From NCBI GenBank assembly GCA_020636895.1, contig JACJWZ010000001.1, positions 1,417,501-1,481,500 of the forward strand: a stretch of 64,000 nt of DNA. Direction: 5' to 3'. A program made the position numbers and the translations under genes. Every line of letters starts with the position of its first letter. Position 1 is the first letter of the stretch. Shown in pieces: positions 33,824 through 45,130 of this stretch. This DNA is from Thermoleophilales bacterium (GTDB lineage Bacteria; Actinomycetota; Thermoleophilia; Solirubrobacterales; 70-9). The notes beneath the pieces were generated by a model. The model was not told the DNA's origin, did not search any database, and saw only the letters and a program-made list of their open reading frames with translations.

Positions 33824-34300
33824 CTACAGCTCGGCCTCGAGCCCCTCGGCCTCGATCTTCGCGACCTTCCCAAGCCGGCGCGCGTGCCGCTCCTGGCCCA
33901 CCTCGCCGCCGACGAACTCGGCGCCGCAGAAGGCCACCACCAGATCGGCCGCGATCGCCTCGCCGATGACCCGGGCCCCAAGCGCGAGCACGTTGACGTC
34001 GTCGTGCTCGACGCACTGGTGGGCCGTGTAGGTGTCGTGGGCCATTGCGCAGCGGATCCCCGGGACCTTGCACGCCGCAACGGCCACGCCGGCGCCCGAG
34101 CCGCAGACGAGGATGCCGCGCTCAGCCTCCCCTTCGATCACCGCCCTTGCGACCGCGAGGGCGTGGTCGGGGTAGTCGTCGCCGCCGGCGGGGTCGTTGG
34201 TGCCCAGGTCGAGCGGCTCGTGACCGGCTTCGTGGACGGCCTTGAGCACCGTCTCGCGCAACGGCACACCGGCGTGGTCGAAGGCGCAGGCGACTCGCAT
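33824..34300 (-). CDS. rpiB: Ribose-5-phosphate isomerase B
   Basis: A protein of 158 residues, normal RpiB length. It interconverts ribose-5-P and ribulose-5-P. Motifs: ACAFDHAGVPLRE, the active-site Cys loop ILVCGSGAGVAVAACKVPG, RCAMAHDTYTAHQCVEHDDVNVL and GARVIG. It lies 10 bases after the tkt stop on the same strand, the last gene of a ROK kinase - tkt - rpiB operon. Confidence 0.95.
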   Translation of the reverse strand: MRVACAFDHAGVPLRETVLKAVHEAGHEPLDLGTNDPAGGDDYPDHALAVARAVIEGEAERGILVCGSGAGVAVAACKVPGIRCAMAHDTYTAHQCVEHDDVNVLALGARVIGEAIAADLVVAFCGAEFVGGEVGQERHARRLGKVAKIEAEGLEAEL

Positions 34301-34310
34301 CAGGGACCCC

Positions 34311-36338
34311 CTACCGGCCGAGCAGCTCTCGCGCCTTCGCGGCGACGGCCGGCGCGGTCATCCCGAAGTGCTCTGCGACCTCGGCGGCGGGAGCGGACGC
34401 ACCGAAGTGGTCGAGCCCGACGCTGATCCCCCCGTCGCCGACCCAGCGGTTCCAGCCGAGCGTCGATCCCGCCTCGACGGAGACGCGCGCCGTCACCTCG
34501 GGCGGAAGGACCGAGTCGCGGTAGTCATCGTCCTGCTGCCGGAAGCGCGGGGAGCTCGGCATCGAGACGACCCGCACCGCGATGCCGTCGGCGGCGAGCT
34601 CGTCGGCCGCCTCAAGGCACAGGGAGACCTCCGAGCCGGTCCCGATCAGGATCAGCTCCGGCTCTCCCCCATCCGCCTCGCGCAGCACGTACGCGCCGCG
34701 CGCGATCGCGTCGTCGGGGATCGCGTCGCGATCCAGGACCGGGAGCTTCTGGCGGCTCAGCACCAGCGCGGTCGGTACCGACTGCTCGCCGAGCAGCCAG
34801 TGCCAAGCGAGGAAGGCCTCGTTGACGTCGGCGGGCCGGATCACGTCGAGGTTCGGCATCGCCCGCAGCGAGGCGAGGTGCTCGATCGGCTGGTGGGTCG
34901 GGCCGTCCTCGCCGACCCCGATCGAGTCGTGCGTGTAGATGAAGATCGAGGGGATCTCCATCAGCGCCGCCATCCGGATCGCGCCCCTCATGTAGTCGCT
35001 GAAGACAAGGAAGGTGGCTCCGTAGGCGCGCATGCCCTCGATCGTCAGGGCGTTGACGATCGCCCCCATCGCGTGCTCGCGGATCCCGAAGTGGAGGTTG
35101 CGCCCGCCGAAGTCGTGGCGCAGCACGTCGGGGAAGTCGTCGAGGTTGGTCGCCGTCGACGGCGCGAGGTCGGCGGCGCCGCCGAGCAGCTCCGGCACCT
35201 GCGGTGCGAGCCAGTTCAGCGCCTTGCCCGACGCCGCCCGCGTCGCGATCTCATCGCCCCCCGCCTCGAAGGTCGGCATCTCGCCGACCGGCGGCAGCTT
35301 CGGAGCGTGGCGACGCGTCACCCGCAGGAACTCGGAGGCGAGGTCCTCGTGCTCGGCGGCGTAGGCCTCGAAGGCCTCCGACCACGTGGCCTGCGCGGCG
35401 ACGCCGCGCTCGCGGACCCCGGCGAACAGCTCGCGCACCTCCTCGGGAACGGTGAACGGCTCCCCGTAGGGCCAGCCGAGGTTCTCCTTCGTCAGCTTGA
35501 TCTCCTCCTCGCCGAGAGGGGAGCCGTGCGCGGAGCCCGTGTCCTGCTTGTTCGGGCTGCCGAAGCCGATGTGGGAGGGCAGGGTGATGAACGACGGCCG
35601 GTCGGTGACGCCCTGGGCCTCGCGGATCGCCATCTCGATGTCCTCGAGGGTCGCCTCATGCGGGCATTCGTGGACGTGCCAGCCGTAGGCGTCGAAGCGC
35701 TGCGCGACCTCCTCGTGGAAGGCGAGGTGCGTCGCCCCCTCGATCGAGATCTCGTTGTCGTCGTAGATCGCGATCAGCTTTCCGAGCCCGAGGTTGCCGG
35801 CGAGCGATCCCGCCTCGGAGGCGATCCCCTCCTCCATGTCGCCGTCGGAGCAGATCACGTAGGTGTGGTGATCGACCGGGGAGTGGTCGCCGCGGTTGAA
35901 CTCGGCGGCGTAGTGGGCCTCGGCGAGCGCGAAGCCGACGCCGTTGGCGAAGCCCTGGCCGAGCGGGCCGGTCGAGATCTCGACCCCGGGCGTGACCCCG
36001 TACTCGGGGTGGCCGGGGCACTTGCTCCCCCACTGGCGGAAGCTCTTGATGTCCTCGAGGGAGACGTCGTAGCCGCACAGGTGCAACAGCGAGTACTGCA
36101 GCATGCAGGCGTGCCCGGGCGAGAGGATGAAGCGGTCGCGGTTGAGCCAGCCCGGGTCGAGCGGGTTGAAGCGCATGATCCGCGTGAACAGGACGTAGCC
36201 GAGCGGCGCGAGGCCCATCGGGGTACCCGGATGGCCAGAGTTCGCCTTCTCCACGGCGTCCATCGAAAGCGTCCGGATCGTGTTGATCGCAAGCTCGTCG
36301 ATGTCGGTCGCGGTGGTGCCCGGGGTGTTCTCCGTCAC
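34311..36338 (-). CDS. tkt: Transketolase
   Basis: A protein of 675 residues, normal length. It is a thiamine diphosphate enzyme of the non-oxidative pentose phosphate pathway. Motifs: SGHPGTPMGLAPL, LSPGHACMLQYSLLHL, thiamine site CSDGDMEEGIASEAGSLAG with IAIYDDNEISIEG, HDSIGVGEDGPTHQP and the C-terminal domain VSMPSSPRFRQQ. It starts at GTG 36338, whose GTGA overlaps the upstream ROK kinase stop; AGGAGG precedes it. Confidence 0.97.
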   Translation of the reverse strand: MTENTPGTTATDIDELAINTIRTLSMDAVEKANSGHPGTPMGLAPLGYVLFTRIMRFNPLDPGWLNRDRFILSPGHACMLQYSLLHLCGYDVSLEDIKSFRQWGSKCPGHPEYGVTPGVEISTGPLGQGFANGVGFALAEAHYAAEFNRGDHSPVDHHTYVICSDGDMEEGIASEAGSLAGNLGLGKLIAIYDDNEISIEGATHLAFHEEVAQRFDAYGWHVHECPHEATLEDIEMAIREAQGVTDRPSFITLPSHIGFGSPNKQDTGSAHGSPLGEEEIKLTKENLGWPYGEPFTVPEEVRELFAGVRERGVAAQATWSEAFEAYAAEHEDLASEFLRVTRRHAPKLPPVGEMPTFEAGGDEIATRAASGKALNWLAPQVPELLGGAADLAPSTATNLDDFPDVLRHDFGGRNLHFGIREHAMGAIVNALTIEGMRAYGATFLVFSDYMRGAIRMAALMEIPSIFIYTHDSIGVGEDGPTHQPIEHLASLRAMPNLDVIRPADVNEAFLAWHWLLGEQSVPTALVLSRQKLPVLDRDAIPDDAIARGAYVLREADGGEPELILIGTGSEVSLCLEAADELAADGIAVRVVSMPSSPRFRQQDDDYRDSVLPPEVTARVSVEAGSTLGWNRWVGDGGISVGLDHFGASAPAAEVAEHFGMTAPAVAAKARELLGR

Positions 36339-37318
36339 GGTCCCTCCTGTCGCTCGTTCGCCCGTCTCGTCTCCAGCTTGGCAAGCAGCGCCGCGCCGAG
36401 CACACCGGCCTGGGCGCCGTGTCGCGCGAGCCTTATCTCCGTGCTCTCCCCGACCCCCGGCAGCACGTAGCTGCGGGCCACGCGGGCGGCCGGCTCCAGC
36501 AGCAGATCGCCCGCGCTCGAGACGCCGCCACCGATCGCGACCACGTCCGGGTCGAGCAGGTTGATCGCGTTGGCGATGCCGACGCCGAGCCGCTCACCGA
36601 GCAGCGTCACCAGCCCGAGGGCGATCTCGTCCCCTTCCTTGGCCCCGGCCACGACGTCCTCGCCCGTGATCCGCTCGTCGCCCGCGGCCTTGCGCCGTCC
36701 GAGGTACGAGTCCGGATTCTCCTCGACGGCCTCGGCGGCGAGCCGGTCCAGCTCCCTGCCGGCGGCGAACGACTCCAGCGAGCCCGGTTGCGGAAAGGAC
36801 TCACCGGCCGCGGGGGTCCCGCCCTCGAGCCTCAGCCCGATCAGGGTGTGGCCCATCTCCGCCGCCGCGCCGGTCGCACCGCGATAGGGGCGGCCGCCGA
36901 GCACGAGGCCGCCGCCGACGCCGGTGCCGACCGTGAACATGACGAGGTTCTCGACGACGATCTCCTCGCCGTCGCACGCCTCGGCGAGCGCCGCGACCGA
37001 CGCGTCGTTGTCGACGAAGACCGGGAGCCCGGCGCGCTCGCTCAGCAACTCGCGGATCGGGACGTCCTGCAGCGGCACGTTCACCGACGTCTTCGCGCGT
37101 CCGGACGCGAACTCGACGACCGAGGGCAGGCCGATCCCAACGGCCTCGACATCGTCGGTCCGGACGCTCTCGATCGCGCGGCAGAGCTCGTCGATCAACG
37201 CCTCGGCGCCCGAGCCGTCGGTGGGCTCGAGGGCATCGGCCACCAGCTCCCCCCCGCTGAGACGCGCGGCCGCGATCTTCGTCCCCCCGACGTCGAGGCC
37301 GATGTAGGAAGCGCTCAC
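36335..37318 (-). CDS. ROK-family sugar kinase lacking the zinc motif
   Basis: A protein of 327 residues starting at GTG 37318. The ATP motif GLDVGGTKIAAARL, catalytic FVDNDASVAA (D105), VGTGVGGGLVLGG and EMGHTLI (H157) are present. The usual ROK zinc motif CxCGxxGC is replaced by ESFPQPGS (173-180), so all three cysteines are lost. The most likely role is glucokinase, by position in front of tkt and rpiB, but substrate is not proven. It may be a divergent zinc-independent form. The second ROK gene at 38001 keeps the motif. Confidence 0.88.
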   Translation of the reverse strand: MSASYIGLDVGGTKIAAARLSGGELVADALEPTDGSGAEALIDELCRAIESVRTDDVEAVGIGLPSVVEFASGRAKTSVNVPLQDVPIRELLSERAGLPVFVDNDASVAALAEACDGEEIVVENLVMFTVGTGVGGGLVLGGRPYRGATGAAAEMGHTLIGLRLEGGTPAAGESFPQPGSLESFAAGRELDRLAAEAVEENPDSYLGRRKAAGDERITGEDVVAGAKEGDEIALGLVTLLGERLGVGIANAINLLDPDVVAIGGGVSSAGDLLLEPAARVARSYVLPGVGESTEIRLARHGAQAGVLGAALLAKLETRRANERQEGP

Positions 37319-37368
37319 CGGTCTGACCCTAGATGATCGATCCCGCTGCGCCCGGGTAGTCTCGGATC

Positions 37369-38001
37369 GTGGCGCTTCACGACATCTCCGTCCCCGTGCG
37401 CGAGGGGATGCCGATCTACCGTGGCAATCCCGGCTACGAGATCCACCTCGACAGCGCGATCGCCGATGGCGCCGGTGCCAACGTGAGCAAGATCACGATG
37501 GGCGCCCACACGGGCACCCACATCGACGGCGCCCGCCACTTCTTCACCGACGGCCCGGGGGTCGAGGCGCTCTCTCTGGAGGCGATGATCGGCCCCTGCC
37601 TCGTCGCCGAGCTCCCGGACATCGGCCTCGGCCCGATCGACGAAGCCGCGCTGCGGGGCGCCGGGGTCCCCGCCGGGACCGAGCGCCTGCTGCTGAAGAC
37701 GCCGAACTCGCGGCTCTGGGAGCAGGACGAGTTCACCCACGACTTCGCCCGTCTCGACGGGAGCGGCGCCGCCTACGCGCTGAACCTCGGGGTGCGCCTG
37801 ATCGGCATCGACTACCTGTCGATCGGCGATCACGACGCGCACGTCGCCCTGCTCGGCGCCGGCGTCGTCGCGCTGGAGGGACTGGACCTGCGCGCCATCG
37901 ATCCGGGGGAGTACGAGCTGCTCTGCCTGCCGGTGCGATTCATCGGCAGCGACGGCGCGGTCAGCCGCGCTGTCCTCCGCGACCTGGAAGGAACCATCTG
38001 A
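37369..38001 (+). CDS. Cyclase-family (kynurenine formamidase-like) hydrolase
   Basis: A protein of 210 residues starting at GTG 37369. The metal-binding signature GAHTGTHIDGARHF (residues about 44-57) is that of the cyclase/arylformamidase family (KynB-like), followed by LLLKTPNSRLW and LIGIDYLSIGD. KynB hydrolyses N-formylkynurenine, but many family members act on other amides or lactones; the sugar-gene context argues against a confident KynB call. Its stop overlaps the next ATG by one base. Confidence 0.82.
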   Translation: MALHDISVPVREGMPIYRGNPGYEIHLDSAIADGAGANVSKITMGAHTGTHIDGARHFFTDGPGVEALSLEAMIGPCLVAELPDIGLGPIDEAALRGAGVPAGTERLLLKTPNSRLWEQDEFTHDFARLDGSGAAYALNLGVRLIGIDYLSIGDHDAHVALLGAGVVALEGLDLRAIDPGEYELLCLPVRFIGSDGAVSRAVLRDLEGTI

Positions 38002-38963
38002 TGAGCGACGAGCGCGTGCGCGGCGGCATCGATCTCGGCGGCACGAAGATCGAGGCGATCGTCATCGACTCGGACCACGAGGTACTCGGGCAGTCGCGCC
38101 GCCCGACCCCTCAGGACAACGGTGCCGACGGCGTCGCCGCGGCGATGGCGAACGCGATGAGCGAAGCGGCGGAGGCAGCGGGCGTCAAGACCAACGCCCT
38201 CACCGGCGTCGGCGTCGGCTCACCGGGTCAGGTGGCCTCGGACTCGGGCGTCGTCTCCAACGCCAAGAACCTCCCCGATTGGAACGGCAGCTTCCCGCTC
38301 GGCGCCCGGCTCGCCGACGCCCTGGGAACCCGGGTGAAGATCGGCAACGACGTCTCGGTCGCCGTCGCCGGGGAGTACGAGCTCGGGGCCGGCCGCAACC
38401 ACGACTCCGTCCTCGGCGTCTTCTGGGGCACCGGCGTCGGCGGCGGGCTGATCCTCGGCGGCCGGCAATGGCACGGCCGCGGCTCCGCCGGCGAGATCGG
38501 CCACATGGTCGTCGTCCGCAACGGCGAGCGCTGCCCGTGCGGCAACAAGGGGTGCATGGAGGCCTACGCGGGCCGGGCGGCCATGGAGAAGGAGGCCCGC
38601 AAGCGCGTCAAGGCGGGCGAGAAGACGAAGCTCTTCAAGATCATGGAGGAGCACGACCGGCCACGGCTGACGAGCGGGATCTGGGAGCGCGCCCTCGACC
38701 AGGACGACAAGATGGCCCAGGAGCTGATCGAGCGGGCGATCAAGGCGCTCGGCGCCGGCATCGCCTCCGCGGTGAACCTGCTCGACCCCGAGGTGGTGAT
38801 CCTCGGCGGCGGGCTCGGCGTCCGTTTCGGCGAGCGGCTCGGACCGGAGATCCGCAAGCGCATGGAGCGCAACCTCTTCGACCACAACCACCCCCCGAAG
38901 TTCACCGTCGCCGAGCTCGGCGACCTCGGCGGAGCGATCGGCGCGTCGCTTCTCGTCGAGTGA
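38001..38963 (+). CDS. ROK-family kinase (glucokinase-like)
   Basis: A protein of 320 residues. Motifs: GIDLGGTKIEAIVID, GVGSPGQV, KIGNDVSVAVAGEY (catalytic Asp), GTGVGGGLILGG, EIGHMVV and the intact zinc motif CPCGNKGCMEAYAG. It phosphorylates a hexose, probably glucose. The start overlaps the cyclase-family stop (TGATG), and the methyltransferase GTG overlaps its own stop, so the three form one operon. Confidence 0.92.
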   Translation: MSDERVRGGIDLGGTKIEAIVIDSDHEVLGQSRRPTPQDNGADGVAAAMANAMSEAAEAAGVKTNALTGVGVGSPGQVASDSGVVSNAKNLPDWNGSFPLGARLADALGTRVKIGNDVSVAVAGEYELGAGRNHDSVLGVFWGTGVGGGLILGGRQWHGRGSAGEIGHMVVVRNGERCPCGNKGCMEAYAGRAAMEKEARKRVKAGEKTKLFKIMEEHDRPRLTSGIWERALDQDDKMAQELIERAIKALGAGIASAVNLLDPEVVILGGGLGVRFGERLGPEIRKRMERNLFDHNHPPKFTVAELGDLGGAIGASLLVE

Positions 38964-39742
38964 GCGAAGCGACCGGCGAACCCGACCACGTCCTCCGTAA
39001 CCGCGAGGAGTGGGACGCGTGGGCGTCCGACTACGTGGCGACCGGGGAGCGGAACTGGTCAGCCGAGGAGCCGACGTGGGGGATCTGGGACGTTCCCGAG
39101 TCCGAGGTCCCGCTCCTCTCCCCCGATGCGGAGCTGGACGGGATCGACGCGATCGAGCTCGGCTGCGGGACCGCGTACGTCTCCGCCTGGCTCGCCCGCC
39201 GCGGCGCGCGCCCGGTGGGGATCGACAACTCCGCGGCGCAGCTCGAGACGGCGCGGCGCCTGCAGGCCGAGCACGGCATCGACTTCCCGCTGCTGCACGG
39301 CAACGCCGAGGAGGTGCCGCTCCCGGACGCGAGCTTCGACCTCGCGATCTCCGAGTACGGGGCGAGCATCTGGTGCGACCCCTACAAGTGGATCCCGGAG
39401 GCCGCCCGCCTGCTCCGCCCCGGCGGCCGCCTCGTCTTCCTCGTCAACTCGGTCCTGGAGATGCTCTGCATCCCCGACACGCCCGAAGGCGCCGTCGGCC
39501 ACGAGCTCGTTCGCCCGCTCTTCGGGCTGCACCGGATCGAGTGGAGCGACGACCGCTCGGTCGAGTTCCACCTCCCCCACGGCGAGATGATCACCCTGCT
39601 GCGCCGCGAGGGCTTCGACGTCGAGGAGCTGATCGAAGTGCGGGCGCCGGAGGGCTCGACCACCCGCTACTCGGGGATCACCCTCGAGTGGGCGCGCGCC
39701 TATCCGACCGAGGAGGTCTGGAAGGCGCGCAAGCGCGGCTGA
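38960..39742 (+). CDS. Class I SAM-dependent methyltransferase
   Basis: A protein of 260 residues from GTG 38960, overlapping the ROK stop by 4 bases. Motif I is AIELGCGTAYVSAWL, followed by PVGIDNSAAQLETAR, NAEEVPLPDASFDLAIS and LRPGGRLVFLV. It is a typical small-molecule methyltransferase with an extra N-terminal region (WDAWASDYVATGERNW). The substrate is unknown. A 16-base palindrome follows between it and convergent pgi. Confidence 0.9.
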   Translation: MSEATGEPDHVLRNREEWDAWASDYVATGERNWSAEEPTWGIWDVPESEVPLLSPDAELDGIDAIELGCGTAYVSAWLARRGARPVGIDNSAAQLETARRLQAEHGIDFPLLHGNAEEVPLPDASFDLAISEYGASIWCDPYKWIPEAARLLRPGGRLVFLVNSVLEMLCIPDTPEGAVGHELVRPLFGLHRIEWSDDRSVEFHLPHGEMITLLRREGFDVEELIEVRAPEGSTTRYSGITLEWARAYPTEEVWKARKRG

Positions 39743-39774
39743 GGAGCGCCCCGGCTCGCCGGGCGGCCGTACAG

Positions 39775-39790
39775 CCACGCCATGGCGTGG
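39775..39790. terminator. Perfect 16-base palindrome between convergent genes
   Basis: CCACGCCATGGCGTGG is perfectly self-complementary and lies between the methyltransferase and pgi stops. It may end transcription from both sides, though no T-run follows. Confidence 0.4.
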
Positions 39791-39826
39791 TTCAGTGGGC
39801 GTTCGGCGCGTCGGCGCAGCTCGGGC

Positions 39827-41454
<1,628 letters not shown>

Positions 41455-41458
<4 letters not shown>

Positions 41459-42537
41459 CCGGCCGCGACCGCCCTGCTCTTCTCCTCGATCCGCTCGAGC
41501 AGGGATTCCCAGCTCTTCACGAACTTGTCGGCGCCCTCGTCCTGCAGTCGCTGCGCCAGCGCCTTCAGGTCGACCCCCGCGGCGCGGAACTCCGCGAGAA
41601 CCGCCTCGTTGTCGCCACCGTCGCCGGGGACGAGGTCGCCGATCCCCTCGTTCTCCGATAGCGCCAGCAGCGTCTCCTCGGGCATCGTGTCGACCGACAG
41701 CGGCGCCGCGAAGGCGTCGACGTAGGTCGTCTTCGGCAGAGCCGGGTCCTTGGTCCCGGTCGAGGCGAACAGGAAGCGCTGCGGGCGGGCGCCCTCGTTC
41801 TCGAGGCGCAGCCAGCGGTCGGACTCGATCAGCCGCCGGTAGGCGACGTAGCCGTCGATGCCGGCGGCGATGCCGAGCCGGTTGTGGAGCTCCGGCTCGA
41901 CCTCCTCGTTGACCGCCACGTCCCAGCGGCTCACGAACAGCGAGGCGACCGAGCCGACGTTCGGGTTGAGCCCGTCGGCGACGCGACGCTCGACGCCGCG
42001 CATGTATGCCTCCGCCTGCGCCACGTACTGGTCGGCGTCGAAGAGCAGGGTGACGTTGACCGGGGTCCCCGCGTAGATCGTCTCCTCGATCGCCTTCAGG
42101 CCCTCCGCCGTGCCGGGGATCTTGATGAACAGGTTCTCGCGGTCGGCCGCCCCGTGCAGACGCGCCGCCTCGGCCGCCGTTCCCCGCGCGTCGTGCGCCA
42201 GCAGCGGCGAGACCTCGAGCGACGCCCAGCCGTCGACGCCGTCGGTGCGCGCGTGGACGTCGGAGAAGATGTCGCAGGCGCCGCGCAGGTCGGTGAGCGC
42301 GAGCTCGAAGAAGAGATCCTCCCCGCTCTTGCCGGCGGCGACGAGATCGGAGGTCTGGTCGTCATAGGCGTCCCCCTTCGCGAGCGCCTGGTCGAAGATC
42401 GTCGGGTTCGACGTCAGGCCCGTCAGGTCGAGGTCGCGCACGTAGCCCTCGATCGTGCCGTCGTCGACCGCGTCGCGGGTGATGTAGTCGAGCCAGATGC
42501 TCTGGCCGGCGTCGTGAAGCTGCTTGGTCGCGCTCAT
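41455..42537 (-). CDS. tal: Transaldolase
   Basis: A protein of 360 residues. It moves a dihydroxyacetone unit between sugar phosphates in the non-oxidative pentose phosphate pathway. Motifs: LTGLTSNPTIFDQAL, the Schiff-base Lys in NLFIKIPGTAEGLKAI, PVNVTLLFDADQYV, SVASLFVSRWD and FASTGTKDPALPKTTYVD. ATG 42537 follows AGGAGGAG and overlaps the zwf stop by 4 bases. Confidence 0.97.
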
Positions 42538-44024
42538 CTGTCTCCTCCTGGGTTTGGGTGGGCCTCCGGCAGCCGCCATCGCCACGGCGAGATCAGCTCG
42601 CCGGCCGCCGCCGGCCCCCACGAGCCCTTCGGATACTCGTGGAGCTCGGGTGGGTGCTCGAGCACGTCGGAGCTGATCGACCACAGCCGCTCGATCCCCT
42701 CCGCGCTCGTGAACAGGGTTCCGTCACCGGTCATCGCGTCATGGATCAGCCGCTCGTAGGCCTCGAGCTGGTTATCGGCGCAGAACGACTGGTCGTACTC
42801 GAAGATCATCCGCGCGGGGCCGAGCTCCATCGTCGGGCCCGGGACCTTCGCCTGGAAGTCGGCCGTGATCGATCCCGGCTCGGCGAGCTCGAAGACGAGC
42901 TGGTTGGCGCCCTGGTGCTGGACCTCGTTGGGGAACATCATCATCGGCGGCTCGCGGAAGTCGAGCGCGACGAGGTGCCGCGACTCGGCCATCGCCTTGC
43001 CGGTCCGCAGGTAGAAGGGGACTCCGGCCCAGCGCCAGTTGTCGATCTCGAGCTCGACCGCGACGAAGGTCTCGGTGTCGGAGTGGGGACCGACCCCGGG
43101 CTCGTCGCGATAGCCCTCGTACTGGCCGCGGACGGTGCGGTCGGGCGAGATCATCCGGTAGGCCTGCATGACCTTGTTCTTCTCCGCGCGCAGCGACGCC
43201 GCGGTGAGCGCCGCCGGCGGCTCCATCGCGATGAAGCTGAGTAGCTGCAGCAGGTGGGTGACGACCATGTCGCGGTAGGCGCCGGTGCCCTCGTAGAAGC
43301 CGGAGCGAGTGCCGACGGTGAGCGTCTCGGGCACGTCGATCTGGACGAACTCGATGTTGTTGCGGTTCCACAGCGGCTCGTAGAGGCCGTTGGCGAATCG
43401 CAGCGCGAGGATGTTCTGCACCGCCTCCTTGCCGAGGAAGTGGTCGATCCGGAAGATCTGGTCCTCGTCGAACTCGGCGTGCAGCGTCTCGTTGAGGGCG
43501 ACCGCGGAATCGTGGTCATGGCCGAACGGCTTCTCGAGGATGACCCGCGCCTCCTCGCCGGTGAGCCCCAGGCGGCCGAGCATCGTCACGATCCCGCCGA
43601 ACGCCTTCGGGGGCACCGCGAGGTAGTGCAGCAGCCGCCCGCCGCCGATCGCGCGCCGGGCCTTCTCGACGGCGTCCCGCAGCGCATCGGGACCTGCCTC
43701 CAGCGGCACATACGAGATCTTGTCCACGAACGCATCGAAGTCCCCGTCGCTCACCTCGACCCGGCTGAACTCGCCGAGCGCGTCGCGAACGTGATCGTGG
43801 AACCCGTTCTCGGTGTCGTAGGTCGTGTCGGCGTTGCCGACGATCCGGTAGCGGTGCGGCAGCAACCCCGCCTGGTCGAGATGGAAGAAACCCGGCAGGA
43901 GCTTGCGGGCCGCGAGATCGCCGGAGGCGCCGAAGAGGACGATGACGTGGTCGTCGGGCCGCTCCTCGCCGGCGACCTCGCCGCCGGCGGGGCTGGGCGC
44001 GATCGTCGTCGCTGTCCGGACCAT
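42534..44024 (-). CDS. zwf: Glucose-6-phosphate dehydrogenase
   Basis: A protein of 496 residues. It catalyses the NADP-dependent first step of the oxidative pentose phosphate pathway. Motifs: IVLFGASGDLAARKLLPGFFHL (in two parts), VILEKPFGHD, and active-site FRIDHFLGKEAVQN. Upstream extension to 44288 overlaps gnd and is not protein-like; ATG 44024 shares bases with the gnd stop (TGATG). No opcA gene follows, unlike in many Actinobacteria. Confidence 0.97.
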   Translation of the reverse strand: MVRTATTIAPSPAGGEVAGEERPDDHVIVLFGASGDLAARKLLPGFFHLDQAGLLPHRYRIVGNADTTYDTENGFHDHVRDALGEFSRVEVSDGDFDAFVDKISYVPLEAGPDALRDAVEKARRAIGGGRLLHYLAVPPKAFGGIVTMLGRLGLTGEEARVILEKPFGHDHDSAVALNETLHAEFDEDQIFRIDHFLGKEAVQNILALRFANGLYEPLWNRNNIEFVQIDVPETLTVGTRSGFYEGTGAYRDMVVTHLLQLLSFIAMEPPAALTAASLRAEKNKVMQAYRMISPDRTVRGQYEGYRDEPGVGPHSDTETFVAVELEIDNWRWAGVPFYLRTGKAMAESRHLVALDFREPPMMMFPNEVQHQGANQLVFELAEPGSITADFQAKVPGPTMELGPARMIFEYDQSFCADNQLEAYERLIHDAMTGDGTLFTSAEGIERLWSISSDVLEHPPELHEYPKGSWGPAAAGELISPWRWRLPEAHPNPGGDR

Positions 44025-45052
44025 CAGCCCGCCGCCCCGTCGGCCGGCTTCTCGTCGTGGCCGCCGAACTGCTTCCGCATCGCCGAGAGCAGCTTGTTGG
44101 CGAACTCGTCCTCGTTGCGAGACGCGAAGCGCTCGTACAGCGCCGTCGTCAGGACGGGCGCCGGCACGCCCTCGTCGATCGCCGCGTGGACCGTCCAGCG
44201 GCCTTCGCCGGAGTCGGAGACGCGCCCGCCGAAGCCCTCGAGCGTCGGTGACTCCTGCAACGCCGCGGCGGTCAGGTCCAGCAGCCACGAGCCGATGACC
44301 GAGCCGCGACGCCAGACCTCGGCCACCTCGGTCGTGTCGATGTCGAAGGGGTAGTACTGGGGGTCGTGGAGCGGCGCGGTCTCCGCGTCCACCTCGGCCT
44401 GGCGTGAGCCGATGTCGGCGTTGGCGATCACGTTCAGGCCCTCGGCGAGGGCGGCCATGATCCCGTACTCGATCCCGTTGTGGACCATCTTCACGAAGTG
44501 GCCCGCCCCGGTCGGCCCGCAGTGCAGGTAGCCGTTCTCGGCGGGCGTCGGATCGCCGCTGCGGCCCGGGGTGCGCTCGGCGGAGTCGACGCCGGGAGCG
44601 ATCGTCGCGAAGATCGGATCGAGCCTGCTCACGGCGCCGTCGGGGCCGCCGATCATCAGGCAGAAGCCGCGTTCGAGACCGAAGACGCCGCCGCTGGTGC
44701 CGACGTCGAGGTAGTCGATGCCGGTCGGCTCCAGAGCTTTGGCGCGGTCGATGTCGTCGCGGTAGTAGGAGTTGCCGCCGTCGATGATCGCGTCGCCGCT
44801 CTCCATCAGGCCGGAGAGCTCGTCCAGCGTCCCCTGCACGTAGCCGGCCGGAACCATGATCCAGGCCGCGCGGGGCGGCTCCAGCTTCGCGACGAGGTCA
44901 GCGAGCGAGTCGGCGCCCGTCGCGCCCTCCCCCGCGAGCGCCGCGACGGCGTCGGCGTTTACGTCGTAGACGACGCAGTCGTGCCCGTCGCGCATCAGGC
45001 GACGCACGAGGTTCGCCCCCATCCGGCCGAGTCCGATCATCCCGAGCTGCAA
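44024..45052 (-). CDS. gnd: 6-phosphogluconate dehydrogenase (short type)
   Basis: A protein of 342 residues, the short decarboxylating form (YqeC/GndA-like) rather than the 470-residue form. Motifs: LGMIGLGRMGANLVRRL, DGGNSYYRDD, VGTSGGVFGLERGFCLMIGG (in parts) and GAGHFVKMVHNGIEYG. The start is TTG 45052, supported by GGAGGAGGT 5 bases upstream; the next ATG (45040) would cut into the Rossmann strand. It is first in the operon with zwf, tal and pgi. Confidence 0.95.
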   Translation of the reverse strand: MQLGMIGLGRMGANLVRRLMRDGHDCVVYDVNADAVAALAGEGATGADSLADLVAKLEPPRAAWIMVPAGYVQGTLDELSGLMESGDAIIDGGNSYYRDDIDRAKALEPTGIDYLDVGTSGGVFGLERGFCLMIGGPDGAVSRLDPIFATIAPGVDSAERTPGRSGDPTPAENGYLHCGPTGAGHFVKMVHNGIEYGIMAALAEGLNVIANADIGSRQAEVDAETAPLHDPQYYPFDIDTTEVAEVWRRGSVIGSWLLDLTAAALQESPTLEGFGGRVSDSGEGRWTVHAAIDEGVPAPVLTTALYERFASRNEDEFANKLLSAMRKQFGGHDEKPADGAAG

Positions 45053-45130
45053 GTGCGACCTCCTCCGGGCGCTGAGTCGATGTGCGCCCGAACCTTCTCA
45101 CAGCGGGCCACCGGGACAGGCGGCCCCGGC

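Noticed and set aside
34242..36470. A 742-codon plus-strand frame
   Set aside because: Antisense to transketolase; composition is that of a shadow frame.
42534..44288. Longer form of zwf (584 codons)
   Set aside because: The extra N-terminal part overlaps gnd in another frame and is Arg/Gly-rich; ATG 44024 with the TGATG overlap fits better.
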